Assembly: GCA_000333855.2 (NCBI GenBank)
Contig: CM007345.1
Location: 381,686 to 442,257, forward strand
DNA length: 60,572 nucleotides
Direction: 5' to 3'
Source: Endotrypanum monterogeii
Taxonomy: Eukaryota > Euglenozoa > Kinetoplastea > Trypanosomatida > Trypanosomatidae
Shown in pieces: positions 40,576 through 55,500 of this stretch. Position 1 is the first letter of the stretch; every line of letters begins with the position of its first letter. The notes under the pieces are model-generated. The model was not told the DNA's origin. It ran no database searches and worked only from the letters and a program-made list of their open reading frames with translations. A program made the translations under genes and the position numbers.

Positions 40576-43500
40576 CTACACTTTCGTACTCACCGCAACT
40601 GGCCGCTGACGTTCACAGAGACACGTCAGTAATACAGACACCACCTTCGAGGCTGGATGCCCAAACCAAGGCTCGACATACTCGCAGAACGCACGGTACG
40701 CATCTGTTCCAGTCGTCTTCGTGGTGGGAAGCACGCTATCAGATGCAGCAGCTGGTGCTCGGGACTGCGCCGGCGCAGTCATGCCACCGGCGACACACAG
40801 TACCATGGATGTCAGGCCAGGGTCACTCAGCAGCGCGGATCCGTCGCTCAGTGGCTCTGCAGTGCTGCATATGGCGTTGGCTACCTCTAGTGCTGAGTAA
40901 GCACGCAGCTGCGACAAGAAACGAGAAGTAAGTGGAACTGAAAGCCCGGTCAGCAGCTGCACGCGTCGCCACGTGCTGTGCACAGAGACCCCCTGGGCTG
41001 CGCCGATGCTGCCAGGTCGGCCCATGTCTGCAACAGGTGTCCAAACCCACAGAAGTTGCTCTGGCGACACTGGGAAAGAGTGACTCGAAGGCATCGCAGA
41101 TGCCCCTCCGAAGACGAAGTAGCTGCGAGGCAACTGCCCACAGCCGGTGCCAGGCACTGGGGTTACGCTATGGCCGTATCGCGCCATCGGCCACTCCTCC
41201 TGTCGGTCTCCAGCTTTGAAGTCATGTTGTACAGACCATGTCCCCTGCACAGTGTCGTACACATGCACATCCGAAGTCGCAACAGGCGCGTCGTCGTCAG
41301 TCCCACTGGGGAGCACCAGTCCTCCAAACAAAGCCACCCAGCGATCTTCGCAGGCCACCGCCACGTGACAAGCGATGCGCGGTGGTGTGATAAGAAGCCC
41401 ACATCCAGCGCCTCGCTCCTCAGCGCTGTTCCCTTGTGTAGAGGGCAAAGGCACATCCACCGGTGGTGCTGGGGAGCCATCGGCAAGACATTGGGCAGAC
41501 TGCACACCCTCACACCAACGCAAGACGGTCGAAGGTGGCTTGCCGCTTGTGTTGGAGTGCCCGTCAGGTGCGCAGGTGTGAACACAGTAGGAAGACCCCT
41601 CTGCCAGAGCTTCCGCGGAGAGGCGACCGCACGACGCATCGCGGTTGCTGCCACGGGTAGCAGCTCGGTACACCTCGCGCCGTCGGCGCTCCACTAGCCC
41701 CACCAGAAGCGAGGGTATTGTTGTCGCCCCCACTGGCAGCGTCCACCCACCTAGCAGCCAAATCCTGTCTCGCACCAAAGTCGCGGTGTGAAACAGTCGT
41801 GGGGTGACGCGCATACCTGAAGGGGCAGTGCAGAGCAGCCCGGTGGTGAAATCCTGCACATCGCAGCTCCACACGGAATCCGTTGCCGTCTCACTCGCTG
41901 AACAACTAAAAAAGTGCGAGCCATAAAGAGTGTAGCTCGAATTGTCGGAGACAGCATACAAGCCACGCCTCGGTGTGGAGGAAGGTACCACAGCTTCCCC
42001 AGACACCATCGCCCGCTGCGATGAGGGGGGCGGCTGGAAGCGGCGGCGACCTGCGCCTTTGTGGAGTTCAAATGATGGAAGCAGCGGTGGAGAGGGCCTC
42101 ACAGCCAGATGACCCGCGTTACGATCACCGTCAGCCCCCTGCACCCTCGAGTCGGCCGGATTCATATGCTGATTGCTTTCTGTAGAACAACGGCGCAAAC
42201 CACCGCTCACCCACAAGCAGGCCGCGCCGTTGGCTGCCACGTAGGAGACAGATGCACAGCCTACAAGGCCAGCTAATGCCGCAAGTGGTCCCGCGCTTTG
42301 GTAGAACACACCTTCTCCGTCAGAGCGCCAGTCCAGTCGTAGGCGCTGCACTTCCCGCAAGAGAGCGCGACCCGCGTGAAGGTGCGACGCCAACGAAAGC
42401 GCTGGGGAATGAATGAGTCGCAGATGTTCATCACTGTGCAAAGCGGGTGGACCGTTGGCGAGCAGCGTCCAGACAGGAGCTTGGACCTCAGATGTTTGTC
42501 CGTCGATAACCCACGTCTGCATCTCGACCGACACGGTTGCGTTAGTGGGGCGGTCTGTAAGCCAGCCCTCGCCAAGGGTTTGGATGGAGCCGGGGGCCTG
42601 CTCTGTCGTGTTACGGCTACGGCTACGCCGCATCACTTGCACTCTTGGCATTGTCCATAACGTCTGGCAAGACCATAGAGGAGCATTTTCCCTTTTTCCG
42701 CCTGCAGACCCAGTGAAGACGCACGATGTTGGTGACGCAGGGATCCCATCGATCACCGCAAACGTGTCCACACGGATCACACTCGGCGGAGCGCGCAGAA
42801 GCTTATATGAAGCTCGCGATGTCTGCATGTGGGAAAACTGGCTGGTTGTTGTCCGCAGTTGTACAGCGGTGACGCTGCAGAGAGCCTTGTTGCGGTCGAC
42901 CGTCTTCTCATCACGATGGCAGCCAGCTGTCGCCGATGCAACGAGGGCTTTCTCCGTGGACTGAAGAGCAGATAACCTACGAAGACGACGCTCATCACGC
43001 GCGGTCCACAAAGACTGCAGCGCTGCTACCTGGGCCATGCTCGGTGCGGCAAAGACAAACAGATCAAGCAGCACCGTCGAAGAAACCTGCGGTTCGTCCT
43101 TCTGCCCCTCTCCATGCGTGATCGCACCGGTGAAGACAGTACATCCCGTACGAGACAATGCAGCCTCTGGATTCACAGGTAGCCGCACCGAAAGAGGTGC
43201 GCCTAGCCTCCATCCGCCCTCCACTCGGCCCTCTGTCATGTCCCACACCACCCCATTCGAGTGTGAGGAACCGAGACAAACCTGTCCACGGCCAACCACA
43301 GTTCCTGCGACGGCACCGTCGCGGTCAACGAATACCTGTTCTTGGTAGCCTTCAGGACCCGTTAGATTACCCTCCGCATCACTGACTGGCAACAGCAGAA
43401 ACATCTCTACCGACGTCGTTGCCGTCTCCGCAACACCAGCACGCGGCACATCCGTGGGCGACCCGTTCACATTGCAGATGTCCGTCGCCTCTGGCATCCT

Positions 43501-46500
43501 CGGTGATGGCCAACAAAATGAGCGAGTGGTGGGTAGAAGAGGAACTACCACCGCTACCGATGACGGGGCAAGGATAGAGGCGGCGGCGCTGCGCTCGCGA
43601 TTAGCGTTGCCTACATCTTCTTCTTCGGATGACTGAATGGGCACTGGCATGGGGACGGCGAACGGAACAGCATTGGAAGGCGGCCCCGGCATTGCCACGG
43701 ATGCTGTCCGTGGTTGAGGTGGCAGCAGCTTCGCCGACGAGGTCGCCGGCGCAGCAGGATCGACTGTGCCGCTTCCCACCGACGCCTCAGTGATGGGTGC
43801 CGTCACACCGCATGGCATCGGTGCCAATCGTGTGGACCACTGCGCGACTATACGAGAGCGAGCAGAGCCCCTGTCTACGGCGCTCTCCGTAGTGATACAA
43901 ACACGCATCATCAAAGTCAAGCGGCTAATCCATGCGGGAACAGTACTAGTACTGGAGTGGAGAAGTGGCGCTGCACCGAGCGCGCCCGTCTCTTCATCTC
44001 CGGCCCTCGTGTATGTGAGCTTCACGCGATCGAGCTGTGCACAGAAGACAGTGTCGGTCAGGTCACGTGATGCGGCGACGCTGGAAGACACCACCGTAGG
44101 AAGACCCTTCGACAACGACAGCACAGGCCCGTGGTAGCTGTATGCATACTTGAAGCGCACCTGGGCGTCGCATGGGGTGCCGACCAAGTTCGGCGTGCCC
44201 AGCGACAGTGGCATCCATTGCGTGGGGTACAAAGCAGCCGCCCTCAGGAGCGCGTCCCTCTCCTCAGTGGTGTAGGCGTCGCCACACCAGCGTGAGAGAG
44301 TCTCAACGAGGTACAAGGCACCCTCGCCAAGAAGGCGAGAAAGCTGCGTGGCGCCAAGGCCATAGACCATCCGTCTCCTGTCCTCTGAAACGACTTGACT
44401 GCTGCCGATCTCATTCTCGGCAGAGGACGACGCACTAGGCAACGGAGCGAGTAAGTGCCACAGAGCGAAGCCCGCTGTGGGGGCCCCGCCAACTGTCCCT
44501 GTTGCTGTTCCCTCCTCGGTGTTCTCAGCCGTTGCAGAGGTAGTGGGAGCAGTAGCTTGATCAATCATGTCCGTCACAGCCATGGACCACGAGAGGGGCT
44601 GAAATGTCGCGGTGTAGCGACGGCGCCATGGCCGAGGGCTGGCGGCACCAAAGGTAGAGGCGGTGGTGGACACAGATCGTGCGCCAACCATGACATCTAG
44701 CCCAAAGCCACCGTCGCCGCAAGTTGGCGGGGCATCCGTATCCAAACGCGCACTCCCATCTATGGGGGACACGGTGGTGCGGGCCACACCAACAACGATC
44801 CCACTCTTGTTGCGCTTGCAACGTGGATGATGACGCCCCATTCTACCACCCCCGTGTCTCGGTTCCCTCCGAGCATCCACGCCATCAGTCGCAGTGTTTG
44901 GTGCTCCCAACGGCAACACAAGCTCGGCGAGAAGAGATGCATGCTGGCCCGCATCGTAGATGCCGTCCTCTGTGTCGACATCGGGACACCGCCACGACGG
45001 CAACTCGAGGCCCTTCACCTCAATCCCAACAATGGTGCAGCGCCAGCGCTGCAGTCTCGCCTGCAACATCCGCGTTTCCTCCACGCGCTTCTGAGTAGAC
45101 AAAATATCCGACCACGCTGAGTACGCCTCCACTTGACGCATTTCCGTTTCATCGCTGCTCGCATCCGCGGCGTCGTCGTTGGAGCCACCCATCGCGCCCG
45201 CAAACGAATCGGCGGCAACGTGGAGGTACCCGATACGATGGCCCTTGTTGCGGGAGAGACTGCAGGGATTGCACCTCGTGGAAGCCACCACTACGCCAGA
45301 AGCACGAGCGCGTACCTGCAGGAGACTGAGAAGGTCCAACGACCACGTCACCTCCACGACAGCCGTTGGGGATAGCTGAAGTGCGACTGGCCCAGTCGCC
45401 CGCTCCTCTCCCCTCGAATCCCGAGTGGTCGTATTCGATGCCGCGTCGGCTGCAGGCGTCGCTACAAGGTGCATCGACAATCGTGACGACCAACACAACG
45501 ATGACCTGGACAGCAGATCGTCACCACCACCAGCCTCCCAGGTTTTCCTCTCAGCGCCATTTCCAAGACTGCTGCTGCAGTCATCCGACTGGGAACTACG
45601 GAAGATATCCGATACACCAAAGGGAGTAGAGACGTAGCGCCCCGTGAGTTCCGTTTCATCAAAATCGCTGCCACCAGGGCGGCCTCGCACCGCCACCTCG
45701 ATTCGAAAATACGCCTCCCTCCACTGCCGTATCTCCACGTCACTGTGACTAGCGATACCGTCTGCCATCTCGTCCCCGGTGGGCAAAAAGAGCCGAGTCG
45801 GTTGCGCAAAGGGCAACACCACCCGAAGCAGTCCAGCCTCGACCTTCCGTGGACGCCCCTCCTGTGCCTGGTGGTGTACATCGAGCACCTGTGATGCGAC
45901 CGCAACACATGGCGCTAGTACTGCTGAGTGTAACGACCCCACCATCGGCGACCATACCGCACTCAGTTGGGTTGATCTGAATGGGGGTGAGACTGTCGGG
46001 ACATCTGGAAAGTCCTCCGTAGGCCGCCGCTCCTGTAGAAGTGATGTTGCAACGCCAGCATCAAGCACGACGTTCGATGCCTCAGCAGAGCCTGAAGCCT
46101 CATTCTCACCCCCTTCCCCTGGCTGCTGGTGCGCAGCGACAGCTGCACCGCGGCCACCTCGACTCTTCACAACCACCACACGACACGTCACCGCGTGTAT
46201 ATGTCCCAACGTTGAAGTGGCGAACGGGGCGCTGCCGCAACGAAACACCAAACCCCTCATGACAACACCACCGCCGTCACCGCTGGCTGATCCCAACGAA
46301 ACTGGAGAATACAGAGGCACCACAGCGAGCCGCGACGACGAGTCGACAGCCCTGTCGAGGGGTGAGCCTTCGCACGCAACCAGCGGCGTGGCGCTCGCAC
46401 ACGGGTGCAACTGCCTCTGATGGGCCGCCGACTCGGATGAACCGGCAAGCTTCCCCACTCCCGTCGCTTGAAGCCCCGGCTGCTTCCAAAGCTGCTCAAC

Positions 46501-49500
46501 ACACCTTCCTAACGAGCTGCTCGAGGAGAGACCCAAAAGTACTTCATACACACACCTGGTGCGATGATTACCGGCGGCAGAGACGCCCTCGCAGGTGAGC
46601 CACATGAGTGCATCTTCGCCTGATTTCTGTGCCTGGAGACGCTTCCTCTCAAAGGATAGCTCATCTACAACCGACCACACATGCGTTCCGAGCTGACTCA
46701 TCACACAGGCATCTTGTGTGGGGGTGCTGAGAGGAAGCGTGGAGGCTTGTACCCCCTCCCTCCCCTCCCCTCCACTGGAAAGGTGAGCGCACGAGATCGG
46801 AGTCACCTCGACTAGCTCAACACGTTTGATCGTTGCCCCAACCGTACCGATTCGTGGCAACTGCATTGCTCTTCCTGACCAATACAATGAAGCGTCATCC
46901 ATCGGGCGGTGGCGACCGCGCCGGTAACCTACGTACTTCTCACCGTCCTCAGTGACCACAGAGGTCGGCCTCACGTTCAGAGACATGTCGACCGCGTGCT
47001 CTGTCTCAGGGTACGCTGTAGCCTCGAAGCAGTAGATCCAGCGCAGCAGCAATCGCCGATGCATTTTCGCTTCGCCGTCGCAGCCTGCTTTTGGTTTCAC
47101 GTAGATGCAGGTTAGCCATGTGTCGCCACGAGCGGGTGATAACGACCATGTAGAAGTGACGTCTACCGCACCAGCGGACGGGGCTACTGGGTGGATACAC
47201 GGGACTGGAGTCTCGGTCACCGTGCAGGGCTCCAGGGGAACGCGAAATGACAGCGGCGATGTGACCTTCGATGCAGGCGGCTGAGACGCGCCCTCTCGCC
47301 ACGACGCGTGTGTGGGATACAGAGGCAACGTCATCTGCCCCGCAGCAACCACGACACCGCTTGACGCCTGACAAAGCTCCAGCAGCACGGTAGCCGTCTC
47401 GTTGTGCGTCTGCCGCGGGATGGGAACAGGGTGCGACACGCGCATCAAAGGCGCATGCGTTACTGACGACGACCTCGCCGTCCCACGCTCTGGATAGATG
47501 TGCTCCATTGCTGAGGGAAGCGGAAAGGGCTTTGATGTGAATGTTGGCGGACTGTCCGTACTCGTCTCCGCTGAGGCCAGCGTCAATCTCATAACCCCCG
47601 CTGTGGAAGAAGTGCTGTGGTCAGCGAACACCCCGTTGTGCCGCAGTCCCTGCATTCGGTGCAGCTGACGTCTTATCTGGCGGATCTCCCTTACTTGTTG
47701 GCGCAGTCGCCGCGGAATTTTACCACGTTGCTGAACCAGCTGAACTGCCCGATCACGCAGCCGCCCATAAATTTCCTCCGCGCGACAGGTGAGTTGCACG
47801 TCACCCACGACGAAACCGCTGCAGCTGCGCACGCTGAGGGCCATGTGAGAGCAGAGAAAGACAGAGGCTGCGTTGCGCATAAGCTGATCAGCAGAGGTTA
47901 TATCGACACGAGCCCAGAGGCGACCGAGCCAACTACCGGAACTGAGACTCTCCACCTCCAGCATAACATCACACGTATCATAATATGTCGGTGTTGCTGC
48001 GGCGATTTCACCACCATAAGACATTCGTGTAGCTTCCATGCGAGCCCGAAGGTCCAGCGTGAAGGCGGCCTTACCATTCACATCTACTGGAGCACTGTGT
48101 CGCCGCTGCCAGAGGGTGTCCTCGCTTTGTGCGTCTGTGTCTTTCTGCCCGGTTTCGCTAGAGGAGCTCCTCGGTGGTAGCCATGTCTCCTCCGCGCGCG
48201 CTGAGCGCAGTGCAGCATCTGGCATAACGACGTGAAAGATCAGCTTCGACACTGGTGCAACAAGGGAGATATCGGTACTCCATACGTACCGCTGCTGCAG
48301 CGGCGGCGGCGGTGGCAGGAGTGATGGTGCCTGGGCCACCTGTTCCCCGGGTATCGAGAGCGGTGAAGTGCACGGTATCGCCGCAGTCGACACAGTAGGA
48401 TGACGAAAGACAAGGCGAGGCATCAGCTGGTGCGGAAGTGATGCTGCGGGGACAGCGTCACCTCTCTCGTCGGCCGCTGCAACTGTAACCGTCGCGGGTG
48501 GAAGCAAGCGTTGATGTCGCTGATCCGCCCCGTGAGCGAGGCTGATGTCGACTCCACAGAATTCAATACGCGAGACAGTAACGCGCGCCAGCGCTGGCGT
48601 GCGCGGCATCAGTGTGGCAGTGGTAGAACCTGCGGGTTCGGTATCTCGGTCGATCTCAATAGCCTCGTCCTCCACACAAGAGCTGGTTGAAGACAACGCG
48701 CCAGACAACACGTGCCCTCCCCGGCGTGCTGCCTCGCCTCCCGTTGCCACGCCACTGCCAATTTGAGGCATCTCCACTTTGGGCGATCTGCACGATCGTG
48801 ATGATGCCTTCAGGGGCACCGGCAAAAACTCTGCAACCCGCGCACGCCATGAGAGGAGCACTGGCATCCGGGACGCGTCATCCGTCGTATCCGCATCTGC
48901 TGCGCTCGCGACAGCGCCTGCGCTGACACCGTCGCTGCTGTCACAATACGATAAAAGTGATGTGAGGCCAAACTGCACCGATCTGGGAAACACCAAGGGT
49001 GTTCGCCCCGTGTAGATACACGTTTCTGCGGGGGTGGAAGAGCAGGAAGAGGGGCCGTGACTGCCCCGCCGCGGAGGCAGCGCAAACAGTGAGAAAGTCA
49101 AGCTAAAGCGTGCCGCCAGCCCCTTCTCCCCGAGTACACACCAAACGGCCTGTGCGGACGGCAACACCAAACAGAGTGCGGTGAAAGGGGTGCAGGACTG
49201 GAGACGCTCCCCCGACGCACCTGCTGCCGACTCGTCGGAAGCAAAAGCAGCGAGTGTATCGCCCCCCCTGACGGCGCCTTCCGCACTGTCGATCCACACG
49301 TTAATAGAATCCGTGTCTGCTGTTGCTGGGGTTGCTCCTGCAGGGAAAGCAGCAGCAGCAACGTCGGGAGCTACGCTAGCCTCCATTGCTTTTGGTGAGA
49401 GTGGCGGTGAGCCGAGCGCAGTGCGTTGCAGCACGGTGCTCCACTCGGCTGGCCATCGTAGCTGCACCTCCAACCGCAGTCGAATTAACGCTGAGGTGGC

Positions 49501-52500
49501 GCCGTCCTGTTGGTCGCCCGCCAACACGCTGTGGGGCACCGAGGCAGCTCCTCGCTGCGATGCCGCCGACATCATCCATTGACGCGCGGTGAACTGTAGG
49601 CGCAGCTGGTCCAGTATCAAATATACACAGTGATGACGACGGGGGCGAATCATACGGAGCACCCGCGAGAGCCCGCGGGACACCGTTTCGGGAGTGAGTC
49701 TGTCCAGCTCGCCTGACCCTCCTTCAGGAAACTCTAAGCAGGACGCCCATGTCTGAGCATTAGCACGAGTGTGCCTCGGTGAGTTATGGCACGGCAGGCC
49801 GACGACAGTCGGTGCTGAGAAAACAGTGTAGATGCAGGAAGTGCACCTGCCCCCGCCGACATACTCGCGTACGAGTTGCTGCAAAGACACAGGGGGGGAA
49901 CCCAACCGTGATGGGGACTCGATGGCCAAGTTGACCACTCGCCATTGCAAGAGGATCTCGGCCTCCACACTCAAGCCACAGCTGTCGTAACCTGCAACGC
50001 GCGCATTGTGACGAAAGCACCGGCGTACGACCAGCGGCACCCACTGGGCCTCGCCTTGGGTCTCCTTGCCGTCGCTGTTGCCGACGAGATCGAGGCGCAG
50101 AGTATTGGTGGCCATTCGTGCTGAAGCACCCACCCGTACCTGAACACGTAGCTCATGTGAGCCCCCGGCGCCGCTGTTGCGTCGTGGAAGCGGGAACACG
50201 GCAATGCGGTCGGTGACGCTCGCCTGACTCCACCCATCCAGGTGATGCCCACTGTTCGGCATTGTTATCGACACCTGATGCTCCCCGAAACCCAAAAGCA
50301 CGCATGGGACACCGCTGCTGTCAGCAGAGAGTACGTCAGTCGCAGCAGCCGCAGATGCATGGCTGGCAGCATCGCCGACCGCTACCCCTGCTGTGGCGCG
50401 ATGAACGAGTGCTGGATCAGAGGACGGCGTATGAGACTCGCAAAGTAGAGATGAGGAAGACGACGACGACGACGAGAGAGGCGGGCGTTCTACAGCGCAC
50501 GCAGAAGACCGTTGGCGCAATCGCCCCACGCGCACTAGCAAGACACGCGGCGTAGCAGCGTCAGGTGGTGTGTTGTCGCTCGGAGCCACTGCAGCTGAGC
50601 GCCTCTGCATGTTGTGTGCGTACAGAATTGAAGCGAAGCCTATGTGCTTCACCACAGCCGATACACGTGACGGCTGCACCGCCCTAGCACCGCTGTCCTC
50701 CCCCCCGATAGCCGATGGTGCTAACGTCAAGTGTGGGCCTTCGTGGCCAGCGGTGTTGACGCCAATACGCGTGTTCACCGTCACTTTCTCCGCAGTTGCC
50801 GCAGAGCGTGGCACAACACCGACAGGGGCTGGTAAGGCATAACTCTCGAAAAGCGGCAGCCACAACATTCCCGAATTCCTCGGGAACGCATCCATTCGGG
50901 GCAACCGAACGGCCCCCCAGACCCGCTCCTTCGCCCCTGTCCCCGTCGCTGTTGTGGCATCCACTGGCTCAACGTCTTGGGGACACGCTGCAGGGGTCAC
51001 CAGCCACAGCGATAGAGATGGCGGTGTGTCGCTTATCCAGGCGAATCGACGTGGGGGCCACTGGACTTCCACTGGTGAAGCCCGAGACATCGCAGCGCCT
51101 GGCATGGAACCGCACATCGGACCCGTCTTGCCATCCACCCCTAACGCATTGGCTTGGGTATTTTGCAGGGGTGCCCTCAGCCCCCTCGATATCTGCGAAT
51201 TTGGCGGAGTATGCTGTGCCGGCTGGTCGCAGCCAGCGTTGACCCAGGCGTCCGCCTGAAGCACAGGGAAATCAGCAGCGGAAGGGAAGATATATGGCAC
51301 ACGCGGGGCGTCGGGTGGAGGAGCCTCACCGGGGTTCATCCAGCATGTCGCTTCATTCATTGTTGGTGTAGCCTCAGACGCTTCCCCGACTGTAGAGCGA
51401 CTGCATGGCGTGCCACTCACTACGACTTGAAGAGCTGCAGTGCTTTGCGCAGCGTCTGTAGGTGGACTATCTGTGCGATCGAAGATGACGATGTCGCACA
51501 CCTCGACATGAACTGTGGTCGGTGTGCCTACGTCTGGCAGCACCCAAGTGGACGACGGTCTCGCAGGAGGGGAAGGTTGGCACTGCGCATCACTTTTTCC
51601 ACACGAGTCCGAAACCCCGGCCGCCGACTGCGGTGGAGGAGACTCAACTTCAGCATGTGTTTCACCCCAGCCGTCGCACACCAGCCGAGGAACGGACATG
51701 AGACGCCAAGTCAACACACCGCCCTCCGCTGTCTGCGGCAAACCAGTGCTGTACACAGGTGATATGTGCAAGTCTGACTCGTGCAGAGTAAAAAATTCTC
51801 GGAGATTGATCGGCAGTGGCGCCAGCCCCGCCGTCGACCTACCCCCCCTCTTGCCGCCCCCGTAAGCGAGCCTCGCCCCACCCCTCCCTGCTGGATGCGC
51901 ATTTGCCGCCCAGCTGAGACCCTCCCCCTCTGTCTTCGCGAGCGACCCTCGCCTCTGTGTATCTACACCTTCTGGTGGAATGCGCCACTCACCACGACCG
52001 ATAAAGCGGGGCGACTTGTCGGAAGCACCACTCGCTGGGATGCCCATACCTTTGCGCGGATACCACCACAACTGCACCTCCAACAACGGCCTGGCAGGGA
52101 GACATAAAACGGCCTCTGCCGGCGTCCCGTCGTTTGGTGACAAAACAACACCAGACGGCGATGTTGCAGGAAGCACGATGCCGTAGACGCCAACGGCATC
52201 GCACCTCTGGCGTGAGAGCGCGCGCGATGGCCGACACCCACGGACAGTCCCCGTCGAATGCTTTTCCAAATCGCACAATGGGACAAGCAGGCACTGCGCT
52301 AACAGGCGTGTTTCGCCTTGCGCTGTAGGAATAAGCAGAAAAAGCCGCACCTGGCCCCCATGCATTTGAATAAAATGCTGCAACCAGACCCACCGCAGTC
52401 GTACGTTACGTATTTGCATCCAGGGAACCACATCACGGCCCAACCACCCATGTTGCTGAGAATTCGCAATGGCGACCGCTGTCACGCTGTCCATCTTTCT

Positions 52501-55500
52501 TTCGGGCGGAGGGTCCGGCCGATACCAGCGCTGCGGAGCCTCGTGGAGACACTTGACTGTCACACAAGAGGAGCTTGCGAGTATCGCGGAGCCCGTCGTG
52601 TGAACAACGCTGCTGTTATCCAGCCGACGTGTTACCGAGGCGTACCATGGCCCCAACGATCTAGTACTCGGCGACCGCACCATCGATACACCTCGAGGCA
52701 GGCAGCGCCACTTGACCAGGACAAAGCCGTTGCACACAGCAAGGGAGCTGCGCGGCCGAAGGCAACGTTTGCCTGGAGCTACCGCAAAGGAGTCCACAGA
52801 CCTGGTAGCCAGTCTGGGGTTCCATAGAAGCGGTAGCCAGGTGCAACCCTCACCGTATGGGTGATTCCCGAAGCTTCGCAGCAGCCAGTGCGACACGGTT
52901 GTAGTGCCAAGCAGTACCACTCCTTTTCCACAAGTCCTGGTACGCTGTCCCCTTATATGACCGCTCCCTGTGACACGAGGCGTTGCGCCAGGGCTATCAA
53001 CTCTGTTGTCATCGGAAGGGTGCTGACAAACATCAAAGACACGAAGGTGAAGAGAGGAGAACGATGCGAGCCCGATACGAAACGTATGCTCCCATGAAGG
53101 ACTATTGGTGTGCGCGACCGAGGCGGTGATGGGCAACGCTGCATTGGCTGCCATCCCTGACAAGCTGGCCTCCGTCTCCGTATCGTGACCACCTCGCACC
53201 GTACCTTGGTCTCGACCGCCACAAAGAAAGATGGAGCCTTTACCCTGACTGTTCCATGAGGCTGGCCTTAGAGGCACATGACCAGTGAGGCTCGAGTGTG
53301 TCGAACCGCGTGGGCTATCGCCGCAGAGGAGATGCCCTGACGGCAAACCTCCCGCAGTCGACGCCGCCGCGACCTCGGATGCCGGTGAGGTAGATCGTGG
53401 GGCTCGGCGATGACTCCTTTGTTGCTGTTCATGCCCCAAGGCCAGCAATTCGCAGTAGACGTGTGTACAGGTGGTGTCATTGCCCCATGTCGAAGGATCG
53501 TCCCAGAGCAGGGGTTTGGGGAAAACCTGCATGCCGAGCTGCGTTGTCAGAGGCCGCAGACCGGCTACCCTCACCACGGTAAGGTCTACTAGGGCGTTGT
53601 CGTTAACATGAATGTCATGCCCTGTGAGGCCCTCACCGCACTCCGCCTCTCGCACCGCCGCCATAGCGAGGGAGGAAAGGCTGCGCCTCGGCCCGTTCCA
53701 CAGCTGGTGTGCCACCAGCTCAGCTAAGGACGGTAGAAACATGACCTCCACATCGCAGTGCAGCCAGCCGACATGCAGTAAGCCAGTTGTCCCGTGGACC
53801 GGGTGGTGTTGACCGCTGCCTGACGGTATGCCAGGCAACTGGCCCTCTTGCCGCTGTGTTGGCACGCCCGCTTGCAGGCGTGCATCAGCACCGGCTGGTG
53901 CGAAGAGCGGCAACCACACATCTGACAGGCCCTCACTAGCCTCGACATCGCCACTGCACCATCCGTCCGCCGCAGAGGGAGAAGGAAATGGTGTCCACAC
54001 GGCAAAGCCAAACACTTGAGCTGGCGATGCGACGCTGTGGACGTTGAAGAGAAGCGATGACGCTGTGCTGCGTGTGAGGACTGCGTGGAAATGCAGGTTA
54101 TCGTACTGTATGATGGGAGCGCGACTAGCGACAGGTGTACCGTGCGCATCGCCACCGCCACCCACAGGGGCGACACGCTCGATCAACACACCACCACAGC
54201 CCCCGGTGACCGAAATCGATGTGGGTGGGCAATAACGACTGCCCGGTATGTCCGTCACCTCGTGGGCTAAGAGAAGAGCAGTGGCACACCGAACCACCAC
54301 GGAGCACACCTTTAGTGTTTCACTGGTGCGCCCCAGCGGCGACAGTCCCGCCCTACCGCAGCACTGCAGAGGTGCAGCTGTAGAACACACTCCACCTCTA
54401 TTTTGTATTTTGTCTGCTTCCCTCAGAGGTGATGAGATGGTGCTCCACAGCACGGTCAGTGGACCATGACCTGTTTGACGAGCGACGCTGCCGCCAAAGG
54501 TACTGTTGGCCGTCCCAACAGATTCAGCACTCGGGCCTGCACAGCGGCACACACGCTCGTACTCCTCGATGGCAGTCCCAAGCGCCTCCCATGATGACAG
54601 AGCTTCACTAGCAGGTAGCTCAAATGGTGAGGACTGCAACCCGCGGGCTGAGGAAGGCTGCGGCTCCTGCGCCCAGCGCATTCGACACACAAGTAGAGGC
54701 AAGGTCTGTCCAACGCACACAGCAGCTGCTAAGGCCGCTTCTCCCGTTGTCTCGAGTGTAGTAGCTAGCGATGGTTGCCCCGACACAAGTTGGCACAAAT
54801 CCGCTGGCAGGAGCGGCGGTGAAACTGCTAAAGGCCTCCAGCCCTCTTCGAGGCGCGTCCCTGTTGCCGCTGCACGACCGTCGGCACCGCTGGCCGGTGC
54901 TGTCGGGGCGTGGTGGCTGCCCACACCTGCTGCCTCCCCCTTACTGGTGTGCTGCATCGCGTCGTGGGTTGAACTCTGTTCGCTAACGAGGGAAGGGGAC
55001 GATACTGCTTCAAAAACCACAGATGTGGACGAGGAAGACTCCGTCTGCCACTCCAAGCTCGACTCGCTGGCATCCCCATCATCAGGTTGGGACATAGTCG
55101 CGAGATGCACGGGTGTACCCCCTCCGAGGGCGGGTGTAACCGCGGTCTGTTGCACATCAGAAAAAGATGCCTGCGTCCGAATCTCCATAGAAGACCCCCC
55201 CGGCACTGCATTCCCCTCCCCAACACACGCACACTCATCGACGATGGGTACCCAGCGATCCGCCCGCTGCTCAAGCTTCACATACAAGGCGCCTTGACCA
55301 CAGAGAGGGATAAGAGAACTGACATCCTCTACCTCACATTTCGAAGACTGATGAGTCCGTGCAGCGAAGCCGTCGTTGCGATGGCGCTCGCTGTGGTGCT
55401 TTATCATATACTCGGATGTCGCACCCCCGCTGCCGGCGTCAGCGTTACCCTCTACATGGTGCTCACCTTCAGCCGCGCTCTGAGTCATGACCTCTGGCGG

